Positions 1 through 7,460 of a DNA stretch of 27,512 nucleotides are shown in pieces (the stretch's first letter is position 1; each line of letters begins with the position of its first letter). The position numbers were made by a program, and so were the translations under genes. The notes under the pieces are model-generated. The model ran no database searches. It was not told where the DNA came from and was given only the letters and a program-made list of their open reading frames with translations. The DNA lies in the NCBI GenBank assembly GCA_031290325.1, contig JAITNU010000139.1, positions 1 to 27,512 on the forward strand, read 5' to 3'. Origin of the DNA: Treponema sp. (GTDB lineage Bacteria > Spirochaetota > Spirochaetia > Treponematales > Breznakiellaceae).

Positions 1-422
1 ACCGGATATAACCTTGTTATACCTTGAACCAATCTGTTTTCAGTTTCAGAATTAAATATATATGATTCAACTATATTGTTTTCTATTTGTAATTTTAGAT
101 ATATATCAGTAAAAGAACGTCGTTGTGTTACAAATCGTTGTTGCCCATTTATCATTTGGATGGATTGAACATTTTTTACTTGTGTTTTCTTTGTAAGATG
201 TATGCTCTTATTTTCAGAAAAATGAAAGGTTAAACTTTCAAAATTCAATCTTTGGAAAAAAAAGAAGTTTTGCTTAAATAAGTTATACACAATATTCAGA
301 ATTGTTGTCTTACCATAACCATTTGGACTGGTTAATATGCTTATTCCTTCTTTTTGATTAAATGAGATCTCATAATCAAACTGTTCAAAGAGTTTTTTTA
401 TGCTGATGCTTTGTAAATCCAT
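1..422 (-). CDS. AAA/ABC-type ATPase, N-terminal part (runs off left edge)
   Basis: Reading the minus strand from an ATG at 422 gives an open frame of 140 codons to the window edge. The product begins MDLQSISIKKLFEQFDYEI and has a P-loop SPNGYGKTT at about residues 32-40, preceded by a beta strand (GISIL). This is the usual start of SMC/ABC-like AAA ATPases (the AAA_15/AAA_21 type) often found in defence modules and other accessory loci. The ABC signature, Walker B and any fused nuclease would lie outside the window. Upstream is only a weak purine stretch (AAAGAG). The gene is visibly AT-rich with A/T-ending codons, unlike the GC-richer genes to its right, which suggests horizontal acquisition. 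The ATPase call is firm; the system it belongs to cannot be told from this fragment. Confidence 0.8.
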   Translation of the reverse strand, partial: MDLQSISIKKLFEQFDYEISFNQKEGISILTSPNGYGKTTILNIVYNLFKQNFFFFQRLNFESLTFHFSENKSIHLTKKTQVKNVQSIQMINGQQRFVTQRRSFTDIYLKLQIENNIVESYIFNSETENRLVQGITRLYP

Positions 423-475
423 TTGTTTTACTCTTTAAGCTCCATCTTCCGCCCCTCAATCCAAGATAGTCAGCA

Positions 476-500
476 TGAGGGCCAACCTGACAGGCCCTCA
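476..500. repeat. 8-bp inverted repeat in the intergenic gap
   Basis: TGAGGGCC (476-483) and GGCCCTCA (493-500) form an 8-bp stem with a 9-nt loop. No T-tract follows on either strand, so an intrinsic terminator is not well supported. The rest of the gap 423-708 holds a 12-nt direct repeat, TTTTCAATATGG, at 635-646 and 649-660, and no convincing gene. Confidence 0.4.
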
Positions 501-708
501 GCAGCCGGAACCGGTACACCGGAAAATCTAGCCAGAATCTCTATGATGGACTGTTTAAAGCCCCGGAATTGAATGGCGTTAAACATCGGTTTCAACATTC
601 ATCATGCCGGTATATTACCGCTAAATCATCTATATTTTCAATATGGGCTTTTCAATATGGTGGTGATGTTCCGATTTTTAATATATACTATTATAAGGAT
701 GGATTTCC

Positions 709-3486
709 ATGATTCAGTTGTTGTTTTTCCTCAGATTCAGATCCCAGCTTCACCATATCAGACCGGAATTGATCTCCCTGCTGGAGCAATCCATCATTGA
801 ATCTATTGAAGCTACCGGAGGAAAACGGGTAAATAACCGTTGGATCATCGTCGCGTCCTTTGACGAAGACTCCCTGGGTATCTGGCTCAATATCATCACC
901 GTGCTGGAGCGCATCCTGGCCGTACTGAATGAGGTCGTTCCAGAACTATCGGGGTATTCTTTGGTGCTGGGCCGGGATATTCCAGATTATGATATGGTGC
1001 GGCTTTGCCGTGCCCTTGCTTCTCAGTCTGGCGGGGCGGGGATTTGGTGCGCCCCGTCGGTTCAGAAACCTTTAAGCCACTATATGGCCTTTGCCCCCCT
1101 TGAAAGCGCGGGAAGGGGGAAAACATTTAAAGATAACACCTTAATTGAAGGGTATGTCCAGTTAAAACACCTTATCCTCCCTTCCAAAAAAGAGGGTATG
1201 GATGCCTTCCCCTTCCGGGAAAAGATCCAGCGGTCCATAACCTATGATATATCAAAGAATGCGGTGCTGATTGGTCCCCGGTTCATGGGAAAACGGGATG
1301 GGCTTTACCATGTCTGTGCCTCTTTCCTGGGGGAACTGCCCTCCCTGGTGCTCCGGTTTGGAAGTGGGGGCTTAGGGTATTTGGCCGATGTCCTAAGTCC
1401 CAGTATCCGCTCTTTTATCAGTGGGCATATCCTGGAGGAAGGGCTTGCGGAGCTGGATACCCTGGGGGGCTTTATTTTTCGTGAACGCCTGAGAGATGAA
1501 TATCCAGACTATGTGCTGCAAAAGGGGCGCCTTTTTTTTCAAAAGGTATTGGCCGCCTATATCGCGGCAGTCAAGGAGCAAAAGAAGATACCTATCCTCA
1601 TCCTGGAAAACATCCACCTGGCGGATGAGGCGACGATACGGATCAGTATGGAGGTGTTTGCAGCCATTGAGGATAAGACCGGGCTGCTGATCTACGGGAC
1701 CTGTTTTGATGGCGCCGGTGTTGAGGCAAAGGCGAGTTTTATTGAAGTCCGGCGAAAACCTTGGGAAACGATGTTCCATCGGTTCATCTCCTTTTCCGCT
1801 GAGGTGTTTCCGGTTCCTCAGAACGTGGAAATGCCCCTGGATCTATGGGAAATCGCCTATACCATAAGCCTTCTGGGGCGCTATTTTCCAGGTACCCTGT
1901 TTCCCCAGCTTTTTGAAGAGGAAGCTGTTAATCCGGCCATGATTTTCCGGGCCTTCACCATGCTGTCCAATTGGGGGGTGATTGATTGTACCGATGATCC
2001 GGTGCCCCGGATCGCCGATTTTACGGTCAAGGCGGAAGCAATCCTGGGGGCCCGGAAGGAAAAGAGCCGCCTGATAGTGAGGAATCGTTTGTTAGCCTGG
2101 ATAAGCACTGGGCAGCTCCGGCCCTGTTTCAGGCTGCTTGAGGCCCTGGTGGATTTAGGGGGCACTATGAGCGATGAGCTGGTGCTCAATACCATTTATG
2201 GCGATGTCATCAACGGAACCTATGCGGGGATAGAAGCGGCCATCAAGGAAAACCGGTTTGATGCGGTAGTGGGGGATACCAGAGGCCCGGCGCTTTCCGT
2301 GCTTTTTACCACTCTGAAGGCGCTTATTCATGGGGATGAAACGCAGATCCGCAGTATCTTTAGTGCCCCCATGGATGAGGTACAATACAGCTCAGGTTAT
2401 AAAGTCCAAATGCTGGTGAACTTTGCAGCGTATCATCTGGGAACAGGAGCTATTGAAACCGCCTTAGAAACGGTCAAGAAGGCCATACTCCTGGGCCAGG
2501 GCCAAAGGAGCGGTGCGGTTGCCCAGGGGTATCGCTTGTTTTCCCTGGTAAATCTTTCAAAACAGCGAATCGACGAGGCCCTGGATTATATAGCCTTTGC
2601 CTTTGAGATCGCCGAGGGGTCGGAGCATTTTGATGAACTCGGGGTAACCGCGTATTATGCGGCTGCGGCCCAGTTTCTCTACGGGAATCTTTCCAAGGCT
2701 GAACGGCTTGCCCAGCAGTCGGAACAAACTGCTGCCACTGCCGGGCGACCTGATTGGGCGGATCGGGCACGGTTTCTCCGGGGCAAGATCCGCTTTGACA
2801 CAGGGTACTATCAGGAGGCGCTGGACATTTTTAAGGACCTCCACGCACATCCTACCGGTACGCCCTCTGAGGATATGAAAAGCAGCGTCGCCGCCTGGAT
2901 ATACCGGGCACGAGTATTTGCCGGTCTTCCGTTGATCCAGGAACCCAGTTCCCCAGGGGAGGAAGCCCTGCTTTTTGCGGCAGAGGCATCTTATTTGACG
3001 GGAAATTATCAAAAAACAGCAGGGCTTACGGAAAAATTGCTGCAGCTCCCCCAGGGGGAACATTTTCTGTACACCGAACAGCCGGACTGGCGGAATGGGT
3101 TTGCCCAATGCGAGTTATTGCTCCTGCACCCTGGGGCTCTCTGGAATCCTATGATTTCCGCCTACCGTACCCTGGCCCTTTGCAGGCTCCCCTCTGCCAG
3201 AGCCGAGCGGGAACAGGCTATCGCCGATATGCGGCAGCTCTTGCGGGATGAATTAATCCCCGATTTGGACCCCAACGGCATCTTTTACTTTTATGCCTAT
3301 TACCGGGTTTTGCAGGATTCCGGAGCAGACCAGATCGATATGAACAGTGCCATCAGTATGGCCTTCAAACGGCTTCAACGCCGGGCCATCCATATCGACG
3401 ATCCAAAAACGCGACAGGTCTATCTCACCCGTCAGCGTTGGAACGGCGCTTTGATGACTACTGCCAAGGAATACAACCTAATTTAG
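709..3486 (+). CDS. Large TPR protein with a degenerate STAND-type ATPase core
   Basis: A 925-residue protein with no recognisable signal peptide, probably cytoplasmic. The ATG at 709 follows AAGGATGGA (695-703) and a TATACT at 684-689 is a candidate -10. Residues about 185-310 have the layout of a STAND/AAA module: VLIGPRFMGKRD sits where a P-loop is expected, but the GK is followed by R instead of S/T, and ILILENIHLADEA (296-308) mirrors the Walker B plus HxADEA motif of LuxR/adenylate-cyclase-associated STAND ATPases with E for the first acidic residue. The C-terminal half (roughly 560-720 and beyond) is helical, TPR-like repeats. Residues 1-150 resemble the position of a cyclase-like sensor domain but I see no catalytic motif. 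Likely a protein-interaction scaffold or regulator that no longer hydrolyses ATP. The neighbour uppP is convergent and unrelated. Confidence 0.75.
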   Translation: MIQLLFFLRFRSQLHHIRPELISLLEQSIIESIEATGGKRVNNRWIIVASFDEDSLGIWLNIITVLERILAVLNEVVPELSGYSLVLGRDIPDYDMVRLCRALASQSGGAGIWCAPSVQKPLSHYMAFAPLESAGRGKTFKDNTLIEGYVQLKHLILPSKKEGMDAFPFREKIQRSITYDISKNAVLIGPRFMGKRDGLYHVCASFLGELPSLVLRFGSGGLGYLADVLSPSIRSFISGHILEEGLAELDTLGGFIFRERLRDEYPDYVLQKGRLFFQKVLAAYIAAVKEQKKIPILILENIHLADEATIRISMEVFAAIEDKTGLLIYGTCFDGAGVEAKASFIEVRRKPWETMFHRFISFSAEVFPVPQNVEMPLDLWEIAYTISLLGRYFPGTLFPQLFEEEAVNPAMIFRAFTMLSNWGVIDCTDDPVPRIADFTVKAEAILGARKEKSRLIVRNRLLAWISTGQLRPCFRLLEALVDLGGTMSDELVLNTIYGDVINGTYAGIEAAIKENRFDAVVGDTRGPALSVLFTTLKALIHGDETQIRSIFSAPMDEVQYSSGYKVQMLVNFAAYHLGTGAIETALETVKKAILLGQGQRSGAVAQGYRLFSLVNLSKQRIDEALDYIAFAFEIAEGSEHFDELGVTAYYAAAAQFLYGNLSKAERLAQQSEQTAATAGRPDWADRARFLRGKIRFDTGYYQEALDIFKDLHAHPTGTPSEDMKSSVAAWIYRARVFAGLPLIQEPSSPGEEALLFAAEASYLTGNYQKTAGLTEKLLQLPQGEHFLYTEQPDWRNGFAQCELLLLHPGALWNPMISAYRTLALCRLPSARAEREQAIADMRQLLRDELIPDLDPNGIFYFYAYYRVLQDSGADQIDMNSAISMAFKRLQRRAIHIDDPKTRQVYLTRQRWNGALMTTAKEYNLI

Positions 3487-3524
3487 TGCGGAGTATCCTC
3501 AGATGTGGTTGTTCATTACCCTAC

Positions 3525-4322
3525 CTAAAATAGGAGATGAGTGATATGCTGGTCAATGAGGACCAGGAGTCCCAGTGCACCCACATACACCACGAAGCCC
3601 CAGAGGGAGCGTTCCCGGACTATCTTGAGCATGAACCGTACTGAGAAGAAACCCACCACTGCGGCGGCAAGGGTTCCGGCTATGATGGGCGCCGCGGCGA
3701 TGCTGTTTTCAGAGACGCCACCAACAAGGTCCTTGAGCTGCAGGACCAGGGCGCCCAGAATTGCAGGGATGGATAACAAAAAGGAGAAACGGGCGGCAAA
3801 GTCCCGGTCCAGTTTACGGGAGAGTGCCCCTGAAAGGGTGGCCCCTGACCGGGAGACTCCGGGAATGATAGCTACCCCCTGGAGTACTCCGATGATGAGG
3901 GCATCGGGCAGGCGCATCTTCGTTTCACCTCTGACTTTGCCGGGCCGTTTGGAGAGCAGCTCTGAAACCATGAGCAGCGCTGCGGTAATCAAAAAGGCGA
4001 AACCCAGGAATGATGCGGATGAAAAGGCGGCTTCAATGGTGTCCTTGAAAACCAGGGCCACAATGACCGTTGGCAAAGTAGCCATAATAAGGAGACCAGT
4101 GAGCCGCTGGATGGGACGGCGCAGGATGTTCCAAATATCCTGCCATAAGACCACGAAAACCGCGAGTAAGGTGCCGCCGTGGACCATCGTGTCGAATAAC
4201 AGGGCAGGCTCGGAGATGCCAAAAATTTTCTGAAAGAGAACCAGATGGCCAGAACTGCTTACCGGCAGGAACTCGGTGATACCCTGGATTGCCCCCAGGA
4301 TAAGGGCTTCAACTATACTCAT
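3525..4322 (-). CDS. uppP: Undecaprenyl-diphosphatase (UppP/BacA)
   Basis: This integral membrane phosphatase removes a phosphate from undecaprenyl diphosphate, recycling the lipid carrier for peptidoglycan synthesis; overproduction confers bacitracin resistance in other bacteria. The 265-residue product (E. coli 273) has the family signatures GAIQGITEFLPVSSSGH (about residues 11-27), the His in MVHGGT, and IIPGVSRSGAT in the second half, with several hydrophobic helices. The ATG at 4322 gives the standard family N-terminus MSIVEALILGAIQG. There is no Shine-Dalgarno; a promoter ends 6 nt upstream, so the mRNA is probably leaderless. It diverges from accD across 88 nt and converges with the 925-residue TPR gene, with 38 nt between stops and no strong terminator there. 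Confidence 0.95.
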   Translation of the reverse strand: MSIVEALILGAIQGITEFLPVSSSGHLVLFQKIFGISEPALLFDTMVHGGTLLAVFVVLWQDIWNILRRPIQRLTGLLIMATLPTVIVALVFKDTIEAAFSSASFLGFAFLITAALLMVSELLSKRPGKVRGETKMRLPDALIIGVLQGVAIIPGVSRSGATLSGALSRKLDRDFAARFSFLLSIPAILGALVLQLKDLVGGVSENSIAAAPIIAGTLAAAVVGFFSVRFMLKIVRERSLWGFVVYVGALGLLVLIDQHITHLLF

Positions 4323-4328
4323 TATGGT

Positions 4329-4357
4329 ACAATACCGGTATTTTCAACGGGGTGCAA
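4329..4357 (-). promoter_or_regulatory. Sigma70-type promoter of uppP, leaderless geometry
   Basis: On the minus strand TTGCAC (4357-4352) is followed after 17 nt by TATTGT (4334-4329), then 6 nt (ACCATA) and the uppP ATG at 4322. The expected transcription start therefore falls at or within a base or two of the start codon. No SD is present. Confidence 0.6.
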
Positions 4358-4376
4358 GGTAGACCGGCAGCGCTGA

Positions 4377-4404
4377 TTGACCGAAGCGGAAATATGAGTA
4401 TACT
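4377..4404 (+). promoter_or_regulatory. Sigma70-type promoter of the accDA operon, leaderless geometry
   Basis: TTGACC (4377-4382), a 16-nt spacer and TATACT (4399-4404), then TCTCCT and the accD ATG at 4411. The predicted start of transcription coincides with the start codon. The 6 nt between hold no SD. It lies back-to-back with the uppP promoter. Confidence 0.65.
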
Positions 4405-4410
4405 TCTCCT

Positions 4411-5199
4411 ATGATTGAAAATTCTTGGATTTGCCCCCATTGTCAGGCATCTATGCCGATGCAGGAGTTTGAAAAAAGCTATAAGGTCTGTGGCACTTGT
4501 CATTACCATGCCCGCCTGAGCTGGCAGGAGCGCCTTGCCCTCACTGTTGATGCGGGGAGCTTCACTGAGTTTGATTCCACCATGAGATCGAAAAATCCTA
4601 TCGGTTTCCCCGAATATGAGACAAAAATTCTTCAACTGCAAAAGGACTGCGGTACTCAGGAAGCGGTGGTAACCGGGGAATGTACTATCCTGGGATACCG
4701 GGCGGTCATTGGGATCATGGATAGCCGTTTCATGATGGCGAGTATGGGCAGTGTGGTAGGCGAAAAAATCACCAGGGCCTTTGAATACGCGACAGAACAG
4801 CGGCGGACGGTGATTCTGTTTACCGCTTCCGGTGGCGCCCGGATGCAGGAAGGCATTTTTTCCCTCATGCAGATGGCCAAAACCTCCGGCGTAGTGGCTC
4901 AACACAGCAGAAGTGGCCAGCTTTACATAACGGTATTCACAGACCCCACCACCGGCGGGGTTACCGCTTCCTTCGCGTCCCTGGGGGATATCATCATCGC
5001 GGAACCAGGGGCTTTGATCGGGTTCGCGGGAAAACGGGTGATTCAGGATACTATCGGACAGGCGCTGCCGGAAAACTTTCAGTCCGCCGAATTTATTCAC
5101 GATCACGGCTTCGCCGATATGATCGTCTCGCGGAACGAGATGCGGAACGTGCTGTCCCGGCTTCTGCGGATGCACAAAATCCTCCCGGAGGCGGTCTAA
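4411..5199 (+). CDS. accD: Acetyl-CoA carboxylase carboxyltransferase subunit beta
   Basis: AccD pairs with AccA to move the carboxyl group from carboxybiotin to acetyl-CoA, giving malonyl-CoA for fatty acid synthesis. The 262-residue product has the N-terminal zinc ribbon with C8, C11, C27 and C30 (CPHC and CGTC), then a crotonase-fold carboxyltransferase domain with SGGARMQEG and DPTTGGVTASFASLGD, both family hallmarks. It is shorter than E. coli AccD (304) mainly at the C-terminus. The start is supported by the zinc ribbon position and a promoter ending 6 nt before the ATG, without SD. Its stop overlaps the accA start by one base (TAATG), so the two subunits are probably made in a coupled way. 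Confidence 0.96.
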   Translation: MIENSWICPHCQASMPMQEFEKSYKVCGTCHYHARLSWQERLALTVDAGSFTEFDSTMRSKNPIGFPEYETKILQLQKDCGTQEAVVTGECTILGYRAVIGIMDSRFMMASMGSVVGEKITRAFEYATEQRRTVILFTASGGARMQEGIFSLMQMAKTSGVVAQHSRSGQLYITVFTDPTTGGVTASFASLGDIIIAEPGALIGFAGKRVIQDTIGQALPENFQSAEFIHDHGFADMIVSRNEMRNVLSRLLRMHKILPEAV

Positions 5200-6002
5200 T
5201 GCCACGATTAACGGTTATTCAGCGCCTTGAATTGCTCCATAGTATTCGCCGGCCTTCGGTGAACGATTATATCCCCCTTATTTTTAAAGATTTTACCGAA
5301 CTCCACGGAGACCGGTATTATGGCGATGATCCTGCTATATCAGGAGGAATCGCTTTCTTGCATGGTACACCGGTAACCATCATTGCCCAGGTTAAGGGCC
5401 GGGATATTGAAGAACTCAAACGGACCAACTTCTCCATGCCCCATCCAGAGGGCTACCGCAAAGCCCTGCGCCTTGCCAAGCAAGCGGAAAAGTTTCATCG
5501 TCCGGTGCTTTGTTTTATCGATACCCCCGGCGCGTTCTGCGGTGTGGGAGCCGAAGAGCGGGGTCAGGGTGAGGCCATAGCCCGGAACCTCATGGAATTC
5601 ATGACCTTGAAAACCCCGGTGCTCTCGGTGGTCCTCGGTGACGGGGGAAGCGGCGGCGCCCTGGCCCTGGGAGTGTGCGACGAACTGGGGATGCTTGAAA
5701 ACGCCCTGTATTCGGTCATATCCCCCCGGGGCTTTGCGTCTATTTTGTGGAAAGACCGGAACCGTGAAAAAGAAGCGGCAGAGCTGATGAAAATAACAGC
5801 AGAGGATCTCTTTGGTTTCGGAATATGTGACAAAATCATCCCCGAACCCCCTGAAGGCGCCCACACGGATCCGGTCCTCACCGCACAAAACATTGCCGCG
5901 TACCTCAGCGATGCAGTGGCCCGTTTTTCCGGGGTAAATAGTGACGTCCTGCCGGAACGGCGGTATGCCAAATTCCGGCGGATAGGAATTTTTTCTGAAT
6001 AG
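5199..6002 (+). CDS. accA: Acetyl-CoA carboxylase carboxyltransferase subunit alpha
   Basis: Partner of AccD in the carboxyltransferase tetramer. The 267-residue product contains ELHGDRYYGDDPAISGGIA, FSMPHPEGYRKALRL, FIDTPGAFCGVGAEERGQGE and GDGGSGGALALGV, which cover the biotin/CoA-binding crotonase fold and its oxyanion-hole glycines. Compared with E. coli AccA (319) it lacks most of the N-terminal helical extension, as in several compact homologues. It starts in the accD stop codon and is followed after 14 nt by the META-domain gene. The biotin carboxylase and carrier subunits (accC, accB) are not in this window. Confidence 0.96.
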   Translation: MPRLTVIQRLELLHSIRRPSVNDYIPLIFKDFTELHGDRYYGDDPAISGGIAFLHGTPVTIIAQVKGRDIEELKRTNFSMPHPEGYRKALRLAKQAEKFHRPVLCFIDTPGAFCGVGAEERGQGEAIARNLMEFMTLKTPVLSVVLGDGGSGGALALGVCDELGMLENALYSVISPRGFASILWKDRNREKEAAELMKITAEDLFGFGICDKIIPEPPEGAHTDPVLTAQNIAAYLSDAVARFSGVNSDVLPERRYAKFRRIGIFSE

Positions 6003-6016
6003 TAAAGGATGTTGAT

Positions 6017-6499
6017 ATGCGTAATTTTTTAAAAAACTTCACCCTGGGGGTAATCGTCGTGCTTGCGGCACTTGCCTGTGCAGGCGGCGCCTCTGCCCGG
6101 CAGCAGGTGGTCAGCTTTGACGAAGTTCAGGGCAAGGTATGGATGCTGGTCGAGGTAAAAACCGATGCTGGCAGTATTATGATTAAGCGCCTGGAACCGG
6201 CGGACGGGAGTGATACTTACACCCTACAGGCTGACGCGGAACAGATCAGCGGCAAAGCAGCGCCCAACCGGTACCGCGCTCCCTATACCCTGGGGGAAGA
6301 GCAGGCTATTTCTTTTCAACCCATTGCCGGGACCCTTATGATCAGCATCGGTAATCCTGAAGGGCTTACAGAACGGGAATATTACGATTACCTGGAGGGA
6401 GTGTACCGCTGGACTGTATCCGGGGGCGTACTTGAACTGCATACCCGTACACAGGACGGTGCTGAAGCTGTTTTGATCTTCAGCATAGAAGCGCACTAA
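6017..6499 (+). CDS. Exported META-domain (HslJ-like) protein
   Basis: A 160-residue protein with a basic start (MRNFLKNF), a hydrophobic stretch and a possible relaxed spirochaetal lipobox ALAC, or alternatively signal peptidase I cleavage after ASA. The mature part fits the META/HslJ pattern: GKVWMLVEV at the start, SGKAAPNRYRAPYTL in the place of the usual sG..gcNry.g.Y, ISFQPIAGTLM in the place of the l.f....T.m motif, and a final VLELHTR strand. META proteins are small envelope beta-barrel-like domains linked to stress or drug tolerance; the molecular role is unknown. AAAGGATG (6003-6010) is the likely SD. It is the third gene of the acc operon; there is no evident functional link beyond the envelope. 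Confidence 0.7.
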   Translation: MRNFLKNFTLGVIVVLAALACAGGASARQQVVSFDEVQGKVWMLVEVKTDAGSIMIKRLEPADGSDTYTLQADAEQISGKAAPNRYRAPYTLGEEQAISFQPIAGTLMISIGNPEGLTEREYYDYLEGVYRWTVSGGVLELHTRTQDGAEAVLIFSIEAH

Positions 6500-6511
6500 G
6501 GGACGGTAAGG

Positions 6512-6994
6512 ATGTCGATTGAGGATGTACGGAGTTATTTAAAACGCTGGCAGCGGGACAGAGATATCATTGAGCTGGCGGCGTCCACCGCAACGGTGAA
6601 CGAAGCGGCTCGCGCCCTGGGAGTTATCCCCGCCCGGATTGCCAAGAGCATCTCCTTGAAACAGGGCGATGGAGCCATGGTGGTGGTAATTGCCGGGGAT
6701 ATGAAGCTGGATAACCGGAAATACAAGGACTGTTTCGGGTTCAAGGCGAAGATGCTCTCCGTCGAGGAGGCCCTGAGTCTCACCGGTCATGCCGTGGGTG
6801 GGGTCTGTCCCTTTGGGCTTCCTGATGGGATTGATGTGTTTCTGGACGTTTCCATGAAACGCTTTGATACGGTATTTCCCGCCTGCGGCAGCAGCAATTC
6901 CGCCATCGAACTGACCCTGGATGAACTGAATGAATATTCCCAAAGCAAGGAATGGGTGGATGTCTGCAAGTCGATCAATGATACAGAGGCATGA
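6512..6994 (+). CDS. YbaK/EbsC-family aminoacyl-tRNA deacylase
   Basis: A 160-residue single-domain trans-editing enzyme of the YbaK/ProX/EbsC group, which hydrolyses mischarged tRNAs (Cys-tRNA-Pro or Ala-tRNA-Pro types in characterised members). Visible features are the RIAKSISLK segment with K45 at the place of the catalytic lysine, the GDMKLDNRK strand-helix, and the GHAVGGVCPFGLP loop that forms the substrate pocket. Substrate preference cannot be read from sequence. GGTAAGG just upstream serves as SD, 12 nt after the META gene. It is the last gene of the acc operon; a parS site begins 20 nt after its stop. Confidence 0.9.
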   Translation: MSIEDVRSYLKRWQRDRDIIELAASTATVNEAARALGVIPARIAKSISLKQGDGAMVVVIAGDMKLDNRKYKDCFGFKAKMLSVEEALSLTGHAVGGVCPFGLPDGIDVFLDVSMKRFDTVFPACGSSNSAIELTLDELNEYSQSKEWVDVCKSINDTEA

Positions 6995-7013
6995 AATCCT
7001 CATGGGTTGGAAC

Positions 7014-7029
7014 TGTTTCACGTGAAACA
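7014..7029. promoter_or_regulatory. parS centromere site (ParB/Spo0J binding)
   Basis: The 16-nt palindrome TGTTTCACGTGAAACA is a perfect match to the bacterial chromosomal parS consensus TGTTNCACGTGAAACA. It lies between ybaK and the next gene block rather than inside an ORF. parS sites load ParB and SMC and cluster near oriC in most bacteria. No parA or parB is in the window. The identification rests on an exact match to a well-established consensus; binding in this organism is inferred. Confidence 0.88.
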
Positions 7030-7087
7030 CCGATTTCCAACAGTGATGAAAATGGGAATGATGGGACGAGTAACAGAAAAAAGAATG

Positions 7088-7161
7088 TAACCGCAGAGGA
7101 CACGGAGGAACGCAGAGAAAACCAAAGATTTGAAACAAAAACTCCGCACGCTCTGCGGTTA
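7088..7161. repeat. Imperfect palindromic intergenic repeat (CGCAGAGGACACGGAGG type)
   Basis: TAACCGCAGAG (7088-7098) pairs with CTCTGCGGTTA (7151-7161), and after a 4x4 internal loop CGGAG (7103-7107) pairs with CTCCG (7142-7146). CGCAGAG is repeated directly at 7111. The core AGGACACGGAGG closely resembles AGGACACGGGGG at about 27115, so at least two related copies are present. Such GCAGAGGACACGGAG elements are dispersed REP/MITE-like palindromes in many genomes. Confidence 0.65.
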
Positions 7162-7208
7162 AAAATTCGCTCCATGCAATGGTCCACGGTTTAGTGCTTG
7201 ACTGGATA

Positions 7209-7447
7209 CTAGGGTACGATTTTTTCTATGCGAGTAACAGCGGGGCTGTTGCGATTCCCCCTTTTTTGCGGTAAAATAGGAATATGGATGGAGTGTTTAT
7301 CCCGGCGGCCCGGTATTGGCAAGGAAATCCCAATTATGAAGGCCCGGTAGAGGACAGTGTCCTTGGTTTCGACCAATACCCCCTTGGGGCGTAAAGTAGT
7401 AGGCCGACCGTACGGGCCATAACGTGGACACAGTCCCCAATCTTCAC
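7209..7447 (-). pseudogene. Small hypothetical gene, probably frameshifted
   Basis: The minus strand from a GTG at 7447 reads MKIGDCVHVMARTVG, then loses sense. One frame over (-1), starting inside the same ACGGTCGG at about 7408, the reading continues as RPTTLRPKGVLVETKDTVLYR and on through RRDKHSIHIPILPQKRG to a stop at 7209-7211. Together they would form a protein of about 80 residues with codon use like its neighbours. I do not recognise the family. Either this is a decayed gene, a sequencing indel, or the downstream frame alone is coding from an unseen start. Its start region overlaps the rnz promoter, so the two could not be transcribed freely at once. An ATG at 7420 is an alternative start. 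Confidence 0.35.
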
Positions 7448-7453
7448 TATACT
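7425..7453 (+). promoter_or_regulatory. Sigma70-type promoter of rnz, leaderless geometry
   Basis: TGGACA (7425-7430), 17-nt spacer, TATACT (7448-7453), then 7 nt (TTACCCC) and the rnz ATG at 7461. No SD is visible. Same arrangement as the accD and uppP promoters. Confidence 0.6.
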
Positions 7454-7460
7454 TTACCCC

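Noticed and set aside
573..800. 75-residue ORF before the large TPR gene
   Set aside because: Overlaps the SD and start of the 925-residue gene, no SD of its own, no recognisable protein; it is mostly AT-rich leader sequence.
3541..4233. 230-residue open frame antisense to uppP
   Set aside because: Arg/Thr/Ser-rich translation opposite a clear uppP; typical reverse-strand shadow.
4309..5205. 298-residue open frame antisense to accD
   Set aside because: It lies wholly opposite a certain accD and over the divergent promoters, and its translation has no recognisable domain; a shadow of GC-biased codons.
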